Assembly (NCBI RefSeq): GCF_019947135.1
Contig: NZ_JAGSHT010000023.1
Location: forward strand, 124,001 to 188,000
Direction of reading: 5' to 3'
Source: Occultella gossypii
Lineage (GTDB): Bacteria > Actinomycetota > Actinomycetes > Actinomycetales > Beutenbergiaceae
Length of the DNA stretch: 64,000 nucleotides
The translations under genes and the position numbers were made by a program. Numbering within the stretch: position 1 is the stretch's first letter; each line of letters starts with the position of its first letter. Positions 8,599 to 17,349 of this stretch are shown here, piece by piece. The notes beneath the pieces were generated by a model. It worked only from the letters and a program-made list of their open reading frames with translations, was not told the origin of the DNA and did no database searches.

Positions 8599-9536
8599 AC
8601 CGCCTCCCGCCGTCGGCCGATGAACCAGTTCACCAGGGTGAGGCAGAAGACCGTGACGAACAGCAGCACGCTGCCCGCGGAGGCCAACCCGTACCGGATC
8701 GGGGACACGAACCCGTTCTCGTAGATGTACTGGACGATGAGGGTGGTCGCCCCGACCGGCCCGCCGCCGGTGAGCGTGTAGATGAAGTCGAACGCCTGGA
8801 ACCCGTGGATCGTGGAGAGCACCAGGACCACGAGCAGGCTCGGTTGCAACAGCGGCAGCGTGAGCGAGGTGAGCTGCTGCCACGCCCCGGCGCCGTCCAT
8901 CCGAGCGGCCTCGTACAGGGACGGGTCGATGCCCTGCAGGCCGGCGAGCAGGATCAGGATGTAGAAGCCGACGTTCATCCAGACGCCCACCACGATCACG
9001 CTGATCATGGCGAGGTTCGATTCCACGAGCCAGCCGGTGTCGCCGCCGCCGAACGGGGTCAGGATCGTGTTGACGAGGCCGCCGCGGCGTTCCAGCAGCC
9101 AGTTCCAGACCAGGCCGACGACGACCGGTGAGAGCAGCACCGGAAGGAAGAACACGGCCCGGAAGAACGACTTGCCGCGCCCCTGGGCCTGCAGCAGCAC
9201 CGCGAGCGCGGTGGCGATCAGTAGGCACAGCAGCACGAATGCGAGGGCGAACACGACGGTGTTGCGCACCACTTCCCAGAACTCGTCGTCGGTGAGGATG
9301 CGCCGGTAGTTGTCCAGGCCGACCCAGTCGAAGTTCCGGCCGTTGGAGGACTCGTAGAGGCTGATGTTGAAGCCGTTGATGGCCGGCCAGATCGTGAACA
9401 GGCCGAAGATGATCATGTTCGGCAGCACGAACAGGTACGGCGCCATCCGCAGCCCGAGCGGGACGCGGCGACGGCGGGGGCCGGCCGGCGTAGGTGCGCC
9501 GGCCGGCCGCGTGGTCGCCTGGGCGGGGGTGGTCAC
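8595..9536 (-). CDS. CUT1 sugar ABC transporter permease (MalF type)
   Basis: 313 residues from a GTG at 9536 that overlaps the binding-protein stop as GTGA. It has a cytoplasmic Pro/Arg-rich N-terminus, then six helices beginning MAPYLFVLPNMIIFGLFTIW, the GLDNYRRIL segment seen in UgpA/MalF-like permeases, and the EAA loop YEAARMDGAGAWQQLTSLTL. It pairs with the downstream MalG-type protein. Operon order is binding protein, MalF, MalG, as usual for actinobacterial CUT1 importers served by a shared MsiK-type ATPase. The substrate is not evident from sequence. Confidence 0.9.
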   Translation of the reverse strand: MTTPAQATTRPAGAPTPAGPRRRRVPLGLRMAPYLFVLPNMIIFGLFTIWPAINGFNISLYESSNGRNFDWVGLDNYRRILTDDEFWEVVRNTVVFALAFVLLCLLIATALAVLLQAQGRGKSFFRAVFFLPVLLSPVVVGLVWNWLLERRGGLVNTILTPFGGGDTGWLVESNLAMISVIVVGVWMNVGFYILILLAGLQGIDPSLYEAARMDGAGAWQQLTSLTLPLLQPSLLVVLVLSTIHGFQAFDFIYTLTGGGPVGATTLIVQYIYENGFVSPIRYGLASAGSVLLFVTVFCLTLVNWFIGRRREAV

Positions 9537-10846
9537 GAATCGAGTTCGGCGACGAGCGCCTCGATCTCACCCTGCAGGCCGGTGAGCGCCGTGGGCAGGT
9601 CGCTCTGGCCCGCGACGACCTCGTCCATCGCCGTGATCAGGGCCGTCGCCGAGCCGCTGAAGGCGGGGTCGGCGTTCGCGGCGAACGTGACGTCCGGGGT
9701 GCGGACCAGATCGGCGAGGAACACGTCCATGTCCGCCTGGCGGTCCGGGTAGGTGACGCCGTCCTCGGCGAGGTCGGCCCGGGTGGGCAGGAAGCTCGAC
9801 GCGGCGACGAACGCCTCCTGGGACTCGGTGTTGTTCATGAACTCGATAAACGCTGCGGCCAGCGCCGGGTTCTCCGAGGCCGAGAACGCGGCCATGAACT
9901 TGCCGCCCGGGAAGCCACCGCACTCGGTGGCGCAGGGGTTCGGCGCGGCGGCCCACTCGAACTCCGCGGCCTGCGCGAACTGGGCCACCTGCCAGTTCCC
10001 GGACAGGTACACCGGCACGTCCTGGGCGAGGAAGATCTCGTTCGCGCCGGCGTACCGGGACCCGGAGCCGAGCCAGAAGTCCCGCGGCATCGTGTCCGCG
10101 GCCATCATGTCGATGAGCGGGGTGAGCGCCTCCTCGGCGGCGGCGACGTCCAGGCTGGCCTCGCCATCGCTGACGAGCTGGGTGCCGTACTGGGCGAGCA
10201 CGGTCGAGACGCGGTGCCCGGACTTGTCCATCGCGAACGCGTACGGGGTGCCGGTCGCTGCCTGTACCTCCTGAGCGGCGGCCGTCATCTCCTCCCACGT
10301 CCACGGGTCCTCCGGGTCAGGCAGCTCCACGCCCGCCTCGTTGAACAGATCCACGTTGATGAACGGTCCGTTCAGAGTGAGGTCGGAGGGCACGGCGAGC
10401 AGCTCGCCGTCGTCGCCGGTCACGGCCTGGACCGGGCCGGGCAGGAACTCCTCGACGTAGTCCTCGCCGAGGTACGGGGCGAGGTCGAGCAGGTCCGCGC
10501 GGAAGTCGGTGAGGCCCGTCAGGCGGACCACGTCCGGGGCGTTGCCGCCGGACAGGCGCGCCTGCACGGAGGTGACCAGGTCCGCGTACGGCAGGATCTC
10601 CAGCTCGACCGTGACGTCGTACTCAGCCTCGAACTGAGCGATCAGATCCCGGGTGGCCTGCTCGTCGGGTCCGTCGGTGAAGTAGACGTAGCTTAGGGTC
10701 TCGCCGGCGAAGTCGGCGGGGTCGGCGGACTCGACCGGGGGCTGGGTGGTGTCGCCCTCGCCGGACGGAGCACCGGGGGCGCAGGCCGCCAGGGCGAGCA
10801 CCGCTGCCGCACCGAGACCCAGGATCGTCAGCTTTCGACGCGTCAT
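9533..10846 (-). CDS. extracellular sugar-binding lipoprotein (CUT1)
   Basis: 437 residues. The start at 10846 has GGAGGA about 8 nt upstream and gives a lipoprotein signal (MTRRKLTILGLGAAAVLALAA then Cys22). The mature part has an acidic spacer, then the FVYFTDGP-like first strand and typical family-1 solute-binding features, including FPGGKFMAAFSASENPALAA and the FIEFMNNTESQEAF helix. It captures a sugar outside the membrane and delivers it to the two permeases downstream. It is the first gene of a three-gene operon coupled by 4-bp overlaps. Specificity is unknown; it resembles glycerol-phosphate or oligosaccharide binders only in a general way. Confidence 0.9.
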   Translation of the reverse strand: MTRRKLTILGLGAAAVLALAACAPGAPSGEGDTTQPPVESADPADFAGETLSYVYFTDGPDEQATRDLIAQFEAEYDVTVELEILPYADLVTSVQARLSGGNAPDVVRLTGLTDFRADLLDLAPYLGEDYVEEFLPGPVQAVTGDDGELLAVPSDLTLNGPFINVDLFNEAGVELPDPEDPWTWEEMTAAAQEVQAATGTPYAFAMDKSGHRVSTVLAQYGTQLVSDGEASLDVAAAEEALTPLIDMMAADTMPRDFWLGSGSRYAGANEIFLAQDVPVYLSGNWQVAQFAQAAEFEWAAAPNPCATECGGFPGGKFMAAFSASENPALAAAFIEFMNNTESQEAFVAASSFLPTRADLAEDGVTYPDRQADMDVFLADLVRTPDVTFAANADPAFSGSATALITAMDEVVAGQSDLPTALTGLQGEIEALVAELDS

Positions 10847-10976
10847 GTGTGTTCGTCCTCCTCCACTCACGCCGACGCCGTCGGCGGCCGATCTGCACTG
10901 ACCGGTCGTTTCATCGTGGACGCGAACCCGTCGTGATGCAACGCGACCGGGCCCAAACTCCCGGTGAACACCTGAT

Positions 10977-10987
10977 ACCGAAACGGT
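10977..10987. promoter_or_regulatory. possible operator between the sugar importer and wecB
   Basis: ACCGAAACGGT is an inverted repeat ACCG-N3-CGGT. The hexamer GAAACG inside it occurs in inverted form (CGTTTC) at 10907-10912, next to the palindrome GACCGGTC at 10900-10907. LacI-family operators in actinobacterial sugar operons often carry GAAACG half-sites. No LacI gene lies in the window. The 10847-11105 gap also has a direct repeat ATCGCTCT at 11035-11050 and no gene. Confidence 0.3.
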
Positions 10988-11105
10988 CACGGCGGGCTGC
11001 GGGGCGGTCTCATGCGGGAGAGGCGAGCAGCACCATCGCTCTATCGCTCTATACGCTCACGGGGACAGCGCACCGCGCCGCCACCTAGCCAGCAGGGGAC
11101 CTGTG

Positions 11106-12266
11106 ATGACCGCCCACACGATCATGACCATCTACGGCACGCGCCCGGAGGCCATCAAGGTGGCTCCGGTGATCCGAGCCATCGAGGAGTCGAGCGCCCT
11201 CGACTCGGTCACGGTGGTGACGGGTCAGCACCGGGAGATGCTCGACCAGGTCAACGAGATCTTCGGAATCGTTCCCGACCACGACCTCAACGTCTTCGCA
11301 CACGGGCAGACCCTCAACGCGCTGATGGCGAAGGTCTTCACCGGACTCGACCCCATCCTCGCCCAGGTCGCCCCCGCCGCGGTCCTGGTCCAAGGGGACA
11401 CCTCAACCGTGGCGGCCGCCTCGATCGCGGCGTTCTACCGCAACATCCCCGTCGTACACCTCGAGGCAGGACTACGCAGCGGCAACATCCAGTCCCCGTT
11501 CCCGGAGGAGGCCAACCGCAAGATCACCGGACAGGTCACCTCGCTCCACCTGGCCCCCACCAGCACCTCACGGGCCAACCTCCTGCGCGAGAACATCGAC
11601 CCGGCATCGATCGCTGTCATCGGAAACACCGTCATCGACGCCCTGCTGCACACCGTGGCGCAGGGGGCGCCCTTCACCGACCCCCGCCTGCAGGATCTCG
11701 CCGACGCGGCACAGCCCGTGCTGCTGGTCACGACACATCGCCGAGAGAACTGGGGCGGCGCGATGGAAGGGGTCGGTCGCGCCCTTGCCCGTCTGGCCAC
11801 GGCACTACCGCAGTACACGATCGTGCTGCCCGCGCACCGCAACCCGATCGTCCGTGAAGCCGTCCTACCCCACCTCGAGGGCCTGACCAACGTCCTGGTC
11901 ACCGAGCCACTCCCCTACGGAGAGTTCACCAGGCTCCTCGCCCTGTCCACGATCGTGCTCACCGATTCCGGCGGGGTCCAGGAGGAAGCGCCCAGCCTGG
12001 GCAAACCGGTCCTGGTCATGCGCGACAACACCGAACGCCCCGAGGCAGTCGAAGCCGGCACGGTCCGCCTGATCGGAACCGACGAGGAGCGCATCGTCAC
12101 CGAGGTCGCCGCCCTGGCCACGGACCCCACCCACTACGAGTCGATGTCCCGGTCCGTGAACCCCTACGGCGACGGGCACGCGGCCGAGCGAGCCGTCGCC
12201 GCCATCGGCACCCTGCTCGGAACCGGGGAACGGCTGCCCGAGTTCACCCCGATCGCCACTCCCTGA
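11106..12266 (+). CDS. wecB: UDP-N-acetylglucosamine 2-epimerase, non-hydrolysing
   Basis: 386 residues from the ATG at 11106; a GTG at 11103 is an equal alternative. It converts UDP-GlcNAc to UDP-ManNAc in the cytoplasm for surface polysaccharide or teichuronic-type polymer synthesis. Family motifs seen are IYGTRPEAIKVAPV at the start, VTGQHREMLDQV, VLVQGDTSTV, HLEAGLRSG, FPEEANRKITGQVTSLHLAP and LTDSGGVQEEAPSLGKPVLVMR, with the catalytic Asp/Glu/His residues lying in the conserved QGDT, HLEAGLR and EE segments. Length is normal. The gene was probably once next to ugd, from which an IS630 element now separates it. Confidence 0.93.
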   Translation: MTAHTIMTIYGTRPEAIKVAPVIRAIEESSALDSVTVVTGQHREMLDQVNEIFGIVPDHDLNVFAHGQTLNALMAKVFTGLDPILAQVAPAAVLVQGDTSTVAAASIAAFYRNIPVVHLEAGLRSGNIQSPFPEEANRKITGQVTSLHLAPTSTSRANLLRENIDPASIAVIGNTVIDALLHTVAQGAPFTDPRLQDLADAAQPVLLVTTHRRENWGGAMEGVGRALARLATALPQYTIVLPAHRNPIVREAVLPHLEGLTNVLVTEPLPYGEFTRLLALSTIVLTDSGGVQEEAPSLGKPVLVMRDNTERPEAVEAGTVRLIGTDEERIVTEVAALATDPTHYESMSRSVNPYGDGHAAERAVAAIGTLLGTGERLPEFTPIATP

Positions 12267-12271
12267 CCGGA

Positions 12272-12290
12272 GCCGCGTGCCGGGCGCGGC
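12272..12290 (+). terminator. hairpin after wecB
   Basis: GCCGCG (12272-12277) pairs with CGCGGC (12285-12290) around a 7-nt loop, 6 nt after the wecB stop. There is no U tract, which is common for terminators in high-G+C actinobacteria. Confidence 0.4.
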
Positions 12291-12334
12291 CACGTCGCCC
12301 GTCGATACGCCGGTCAGGTGCGGATCGCCCGACC

Positions 12335-13498
12335 TAGTGCCGCGTGTCGTTAGTTTTTGAGCACTTTGGTTCTTGAAATGAGGGGGCATGGCGAACCGTC
12401 CTGCCCCGGCCTTGGAGTTGCGTGATGGCGACCGGGAGATGTTGGAGTCCTGGCTGCGGTCTCGTTCGGTGAAGGCCGGCCTGGTCAAGCTGGCGCGGAT
12501 GGTCTTGCTGGCCGCCGATGGTGTGGGCAACCAGGAGATCGCGGCTCTGGTGGGTGCCTCGCGCACGACGGTGATCACCTGGCGTAGCCGCTACCAGGCC
12601 CGTGGGGTGTCGGGCCTGGTCGATCACGAACGCTCCGGACGTCCCCGGCAGGTCGATCACGCGGCCGTGGTGACCGCGACGCTGACGCCGCCGCCGAAGA
12701 AGCTCGCGGTCACGCACTGGTCGTCCCGATTGCTGGCCGGGGAGCTGGGGATCAGCCATAAGACCGTGGCCCGGGCGTGGAAGGCCTACGGGATCAAGCC
12801 GTGGAAGGCGGAATCGTTCCGGTTCTCCACCGACCCCGAACTCGTCGGGAAGGTCAACCGATATCTGCGGGCTCTACTTGGGCACGAGCGCTGACATCCC
12901 GGCGAACGCGATCGTGCTGAGCATTGACGAGAAGTCTCAGATCCAGGCCCTGGACCGGACGGTCCCGATCCTGCCGATGCAGCCCGGTCGGATCGAACGC
13001 CGTTCGCACGACTACTACCGGCACGGCACCACAACCCTTGTTCGCCGCCCTGGAGATCGCCACCGGCCGGGTGACCGCGGCGCTCAAGCCCAAGCCCCGC
13101 CACCAGGAGTTCCTCGCCTTCCTGCGTCAGATCGAGCGGACCTACCGCGACGCCGTCGATGAACAGGGCCAACCCCTCGAGATGCACCTCGTGATGGACA
13201 ACTACGCCGCCCACAAGCACGCCAAGGTCAAGGCCTGGCTCGCAGCGCACCCGCGGTTCAAGGTCCACTTCATCCCCACCCACGCCTCCTGGATGAACCT
13301 CGTCGAGGTCTGGTTCGGCCTGGTCGAACGCCAGGCCGTGCGCCGCGGCGTGTTCAAATCGATCAAGGACCTCAACGGCAAACTCCGCGCCTACATCGAG
13401 GGCTGGAACAAACGCGCCCACCCCTTCATCTGGACCAAGACCGCCGACGAGATCCTCACGAAGGCCAACCGTCCAACAACTTCAAATACGCGCCACTA
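12335..13498 (+). mobile_element. IS630-family insertion sequence, decayed
   Basis: The element is about 1.16 kb. It is bounded by imperfect terminal repeats: TAGTGCCGCGTGT at 12335-12347 and the reverse complement of 13486-13498, TAGTGGCGCGTAT, with 2 mismatches in 13. Both ends begin with TA, as expected for the TA target duplication of the IS630/Tc1-mariner superfamily. It carries one transposase gene broken by two frameshifts. It sits between wecB and ugd, in the same direction, and its right end lies 11 bp before the ugd start. Confidence 0.85.
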
Positions 13499-13499
13499 G
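12388..13499 (+). pseudogene. IS630-family transposase with two frameshifts
   Basis: The first frame (12388-12855) encodes the helix-turn-helix half: LELRDGDREMLESWLRSRSV, the IAALVGASRTTVITWRSRY helix-turn-helix and GLVDHERSGRPRQ. An extra A at 12856-12857 shifts the sense to the second frame, which reads [20 protein letters not shown] with the first catalytic Asp. An extra T at 13038-13039 shifts it to the third, which carries the second Asp (LVMDNYAAHKH) and the catalytic Glu (THASWMNLVEVWFG). All three DDE residues and the tail survive, so decay is recent, or the two insertions are sequencing errors. The stop TAG lies in the right terminal repeat. Confidence 0.85.
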
Positions 13500-13509
13500 G
13501 ATGGCAATC

Positions 13510-14832
13510 ATGCATATCTCGGTGATCGGTTGCGGCTACCTCGGAGCGGTGCACGCGACCTGCATGGCGGAACTCGGACACGACGTGGTGGGGATCGACG
13601 TCGACGCCGAGAAGGTCGACCTCCTCAACAACGGCAAGGCCCCGTTCCACGAGCCGGGGTTCGACGAGATCCTCGAGCGTCAGGTCACAGGCGGGCGGCT
13701 GCGCTTCTCCACCGACTACGCCGACGTGCGTGGCGCGCAGGTGCACTTCATCACGGTCGGCACGCCGCAGTCCGAGGAGGGCTACGCCGCAGACATGACC
13801 TACGTGGACGCAGCGGTCACGGACCTGATCCCGCATCTGGTCGCGCACCCGGACGGGCCCACGGTGGTGACCGGCAAGTCCACGGTCCCGGTCGGCACCG
13901 CGGCGCGGCTCGCCGCCCAGCTCGCCGGCTCCCCCGCACATCTGGTCTGGAACCCCGAGTTCCTGCGCGAGGGCTTCGCCGTGCAGGACACGCTCACCCC
14001 GGACCGCATCATCTACGGGCTCCCCGCCGACCCGGACGCCGCCGAGGCCGCCGGCGCGGTGCTCGACGCCGTGTACGCCCCGATGCTGGCGGCGGGCATC
14101 CCGCGGCTCACGGCGGACTACGCCACCGCGGAACTGGTGAAGGTGGCCGCGAACTCGTTCCTCGCCACGAAGATCTCGTTCATCAACGCGATGGCCGAGC
14201 TGTGCGACGCCACCGGCGCGGACGTCACCCTGCTCGCCGAGGCGATCGGGCACGACGACCGGATCGGCCCGAAGTTCCTGCGCGCCGGCGTCGGCTTCGG
14301 CGGCGGCTGCCTACCCAAGGACATCCGGGCGTTCATGGCCCGCGCGGGCGAGCTCGGCGTGGACCAGGCACTGACGTTCCTGCGCGAGGTGGACACCATC
14401 AACACCCGGCGCCGCACGGCCGCCGTGGAGCTCGCACAGCGGATCCTCGGCGGCTCGCTCGGTGGCAAGCGGGTCGCCGTCCTGGGCGCCGCGTTCAAGC
14501 CCGACTCCGACGACATGCGCAACTCCCCCGCCCTGGACATCGCGAACGCCATCGCCGGCCAGGGTGCCCGGGTGATCATCACCGACCCGGCGGCCGGACC
14601 GAAGCTCGCGAAGGAACGGCCGGACATGGAGGTGGCCGCGGATGCGTTCGCGGCCGCGAAGGACGCGGACCTGGTGCTTCTGCTCACCGAGTGGCGTCAG
14701 TTCCGCGACCTCGACCCGACCGAGCTGCGTGAGGTGGTCGCCTCCCCGCTGATCATCGACGGGCGCAACGTCCTCGACCCGGTGGCGTGGCGGGCCGCCG
14801 GGTGGACCTACCACGGGGTGGGCCGCCCGTAA
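13510..14832 (+). CDS. ugd: UDP-glucose 6-dehydrogenase
   Basis: 440 residues from ATG 13510 (MHISVIGCGYLGAVHATCMA); the ATG at 13501 is an in-frame alternative. It oxidises UDP-glucose to UDP-glucuronate with two NAD+, for acidic surface polymers. NAD-binding GCGYLG is at residues 7-12, KSTVPVGT at about 123-130, and the catalytic Cys267 lies in VGFGGGCLPKD; GAAFKPDSDDMRNSPAL marks the C-terminal UDP-binding domain. AGGA at 13498-13501 is the likely ribosome binding site and overlaps the end of the IS630 element, so the native upstream region has been displaced. Confidence 0.93.
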   Translation: MHISVIGCGYLGAVHATCMAELGHDVVGIDVDAEKVDLLNNGKAPFHEPGFDEILERQVTGGRLRFSTDYADVRGAQVHFITVGTPQSEEGYAADMTYVDAAVTDLIPHLVAHPDGPTVVTGKSTVPVGTAARLAAQLAGSPAHLVWNPEFLREGFAVQDTLTPDRIIYGLPADPDAAEAAGAVLDAVYAPMLAAGIPRLTADYATAELVKVAANSFLATKISFINAMAELCDATGADVTLLAEAIGHDDRIGPKFLRAGVGFGGGCLPKDIRAFMARAGELGVDQALTFLREVDTINTRRRTAAVELAQRILGGSLGGKRVAVLGAAFKPDSDDMRNSPALDIANAIAGQGARVIITDPAAGPKLAKERPDMEVAADAFAAAKDADLVLLLTEWRQFRDLDPTELREVVASPLIIDGRNVLDPVAWRAAGWTYHGVGRP

Positions 14833-14840
14833 CGGGTCGT

Positions 14841-14857
14841 ACTCTCACGTCGAGAGT
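14841..14857. terminator. hairpin between convergent ugd and serine hydrolase genes
   Basis: ACTCTC (14841-14846) and GAGAGT (14852-14857) form a perfect 6-bp stem with a 5-nt loop, just past the ugd stop and before the stop of the opposing gene. It may end both transcripts. Confidence 0.45.
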
Positions 14858-14901
14858 GACGAAGTGGCAGCCGCCACAGCACTCTCGCCCGCGCGGATGG
14901 C

Positions 14902-16107
14902 TCAGGTCAGCGGCACCGACTCGGCCAACACCGACCAGAACGCGTCGATCATGGCTGTCGGGTGCGGGAAGGACAACGCCTCGTTCGTGAGCAGGACCGC
15001 GCTGAGGCCGCGCGCGGTGTCGTTGCGCCAGGCGGAGCCGAGGCCACCGTCCCAGCCGTAACTGCCCACGACCGACGGAGTCGGCGCCAGCGTGACGCCG
15101 ACGCCCAGTCCCCAGCCCGTGCTCCCGTCCGGGCTCGGGCCGTGGGCGGCGATCTGGGCCTTCGTGAGCCGGTTCGTCGTCATCGCGGCGACACTGCCCG
15201 GCAGGAGCACCCGGGTCCGTCCGATCGCGCCGCCGTCGCGGAGCATCGCACCGAACGTCAGGAGGTCGTCGACCGTGGAGACGAGCCCGGCGTCGCCGCC
15301 CTCGAACACCGGCGGCGATGCCCACTGCCCGTCCGGGGGGTCGTAGACCCCGACGGTCCCGGTCTCGGGATCCGGCGGCCAGAAGCAGGCACCGAACCGC
15401 TCGGACGCCGCGGCGGGAACGCTGAAGCCGGTGTCCCGCATGCCGAGCGGTCCGAGCACCCGCTCGGCCAGCACCGCGCCGAGGGAGGTCCCGGTGGCCC
15501 GGGCGATCAGGACCCCGAGCACCTCCGCGCCGGTGTTGTACAGCCACCGCTGTCCCGGCTGGTGCCGTAGCGGGAAGCCGCCGAGGACCGCGAGCCACTC
15601 GTCCGCCGGCAGGTGCTGCTGCGGGGCCGGCGGGCCTGTGGCCACGCCGGCCTCGGCCATCGCGGTGTCCAGCGGTGCCGGCGATCCCAACGCGCGGAAG
15701 TCCATGCCCTGGCCGAGCTGGAACGAGAGCAGGTCCTCGACCGTGATCGGCCGGCTGGCGGGCTCGGTCTCCTCGAGCGGGCCGTCGGGGCGTCGCAGCA
15801 CTCGAGGGTCGGCGAGCTCGGGCAGCAGGTCCCCGACCGGCGCGTCGAGCGCGAGGGTGCCGTCCTCCACCAGGGCGAGGGCGGCGACGGCGGTGACCGG
15901 CTTGGTCACGGAACTGATCCGGTAGATGGTGTCGGCCGCCGTCGCCCGGCTGTGCTCGGCGTCAAGGCGACCGAGTGCGCCGACCCGGCGCTCGCCGTCG
16001 ACGTCGATCCCCCAGGTGAGCCCCGGTGGGCTGCCGCCCTCGACGATCGGGGCGAGCGCGGTGGTCAGCGCCTCGGCGGCACGGTCTGCGGTATCGCGGT
16101 GGCTCAT
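14902..16107 (-). CDS. serine hydrolase, beta-lactamase / esterase class C family
   Basis: 401 residues from ATG 16107 with the ribosome site GGAAGGGAA just upstream. The catalytic SxxK motif lies in RISSVTKPVTAV, followed by VEDLLSFQLG, the LLYNTG-like WLYNTGAEVLG (YxN motif with the second-site Tyr) and the C-terminal GWDGGLGSAW stretch in place of HxG/KTG. These are marks of the class C beta-lactamase/esterase EstB family. There is no signal peptide, so it is probably a cytoplasmic esterase or D-aminopeptidase-like enzyme, not a resistance enzyme. Substrate unknown. Confidence 0.85.
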   Translation of the reverse strand: MSHRDTADRAAEALTTALAPIVEGGSPPGLTWGIDVDGERRVGALGRLDAEHSRATAADTIYRISSVTKPVTAVAALALVEDGTLALDAPVGDLLPELADPRVLRRPDGPLEETEPASRPITVEDLLSFQLGQGMDFRALGSPAPLDTAMAEAGVATGPPAPQQHLPADEWLAVLGGFPLRHQPGQRWLYNTGAEVLGVLIARATGTSLGAVLAERVLGPLGMRDTGFSVPAAASERFGACFWPPDPETGTVGVYDPPDGQWASPPVFEGGDAGLVSTVDDLLTFGAMLRDGGAIGRTRVLLPGSVAAMTTNRLTKAQIAAHGPSPDGSTGWGLGVGVTLAPTPSVVGSYGWDGGLGSAWRNDTARGLSAVLLTNEALSFPHPTAMIDAFWSVLAESVPLT

Positions 16108-16214
16108 CGGTTCCCTTCCGGTGGTGTTCGCCCATACGGACCGCCAACCGGGCCGGAACTCATCGCGCGCACCCGGAGCGGTTCCCACCACCGGACGCAC
16201 CGCGGTCCCTCGAC

Positions 16215-17150
16215 TTAGAACGTGTACGCCAACTTCTTCATACTGTTGCCGACCGGCGCATCCTGCTGGTTCCAGCTGGCGGTGATGACCAACCCCTGGA
16301 GGGTGTACTTCCCCGGGTTCCCGGCCTTCGCCGTCAAGGTGCCGTTGACGACCTTGAGCCGGCAATGCTTGCGGATGCGCTCGAGGATCTGCGGGTGCTG
16401 GGTCTTGAGTCTCGGGATCCGATCCGCGACCCACGCATCTGACATCTGCAGCAGGGCACCGCCGCCGGCGCCGACGCCTCGGACCGCGAACCGATTGTGG
16501 GTGAGTTTGGCCCCCGGACCCTTGGCCTCGACTACGAAGTAGGCCTTCTGCGCCTTCGAGAACCACAGTTGGTCGATGCCCGCGCCGGCCGCGAAGCCGA
16601 CGAGCATGACGGCATCGGGGATGTACGTCTTGACCTTCTCCGCGGCCACCGCCTCCCCGAGGAGCTCGGTCCGGTGTTGCGCGGTCTGCCTCAGCCTCTT
16701 GGACTTGTTCTCGATCGCGGCGTAATGCCTCCCGAGCGGGTCCGCGAGCGCCACCTTGTTCCGCAGACGGAGCAGCAGGACCAACTCGTCCTTTCCCAGA
16801 TCGTTCATCAGGTTGCGGTGATGGATGGCGGCGTACTTGCGATACCCGTGATACTTACCGGCCATCTTCTTGGACAGAGCGTTCCACTTCTTGCGAGTCA
16901 CCAGTCTCGCCCGGTCCTTGGAGGTCTTGAGCTCCAGGCGCCCGGCGAGCCCGAGGTCGGGATTTGTGCCCGACGAGAGTTGCTTTCCCCGCTGGACCGC
17001 CAGAGTCGCCAGCCGATTGCCGCCCAGCCGTTGCAGTGCCAGGACATCCTGTGGCGTGCGCGGTGCGAGCACGGGCGCCGCTGGCTGCCGTGAGGATCGG
17101 CGTGCGGGGCCCGGAACGAGCGTGGTCTCGATCGGGTGCCAGGTTCTCAT
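16215..17150 (-). CDS. putative nuclease toxin with LQRxxGN leader and PD-(D/E)XK-like domain
   Basis: 311 residues from ATG 17150. Residues 37-54 read LALQRLGGNRLATLAVQR, the LQRxxGN motif found at the N-termini of many proteins encoded with extracellular contractile injection systems or secreted with DUF4157-type leaders. The middle (70-165) is highly basic and helical. The C-terminal part suits a restriction-endonuclease fold: Glu166 in a helix, Asp193 in GAGIDQLWF, Glu208-x-Lys210 in YFVVEAKGPG, then QMSDAWVADRI. It may therefore be a DNA- or RNA-cleaving effector. No immunity-gene candidate or injection-system gene flanks it, and its codons are less G+C-rich than its neighbours, suggesting transfer. 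The fold and role are inference from motifs. Confidence 0.55.
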   Translation of the reverse strand: MRTWHPIETTLVPGPARRSSRQPAAPVLAPRTPQDVLALQRLGGNRLATLAVQRGKQLSSGTNPDLGLAGRLELKTSKDRARLVTRKKWNALSKKMAGKYHGYRKYAAIHHRNLMNDLGKDELVLLLRLRNKVALADPLGRHYAAIENKSKRLRQTAQHRTELLGEAVAAEKVKTYIPDAVMLVGFAAGAGIDQLWFSKAQKAYFVVEAKGPGAKLTHNRFAVRGVGAGGGALLQMSDAWVADRIPRLKTQHPQILERIRKHCRLKVVNGTLTAKAGNPGKYTLQGLVITASWNQQDAPVGNSMKKLAYTF

Positions 17151-17349
17151 CACCTCGTCCTACCAACCGGGAGCGGGCACCCCACGGCCCATGGCGCAGC
17201 CGGTCGGTCATCGCAACGTGCACGTTCGGGCAGCACCTCGGCTGCGGTCGCGGCGCGTCTTGCCGAGGGCCGCGTCGAACGTGCCCGTCCTCGGCAGGGC
17301 GAGCCCACCGCCCCGTGCGGTCTCCCCCGTCGAGCGACATACTGTCGCG

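Noticed and set aside
12335-13498. A larger mobile island or prophage around the IS630 copy
   Set aside because: No integrase, phage, plasmid or conjugation genes were found on either side; the neighbours are core sugar-nucleotide genes.
16108-17349. An immunity gene for the putative nuclease toxin
   Set aside because: The flanks of 107 bp and 199 bp hold no plausible small gene with a ribosome site; the frames there are extensions of neighbouring genes.
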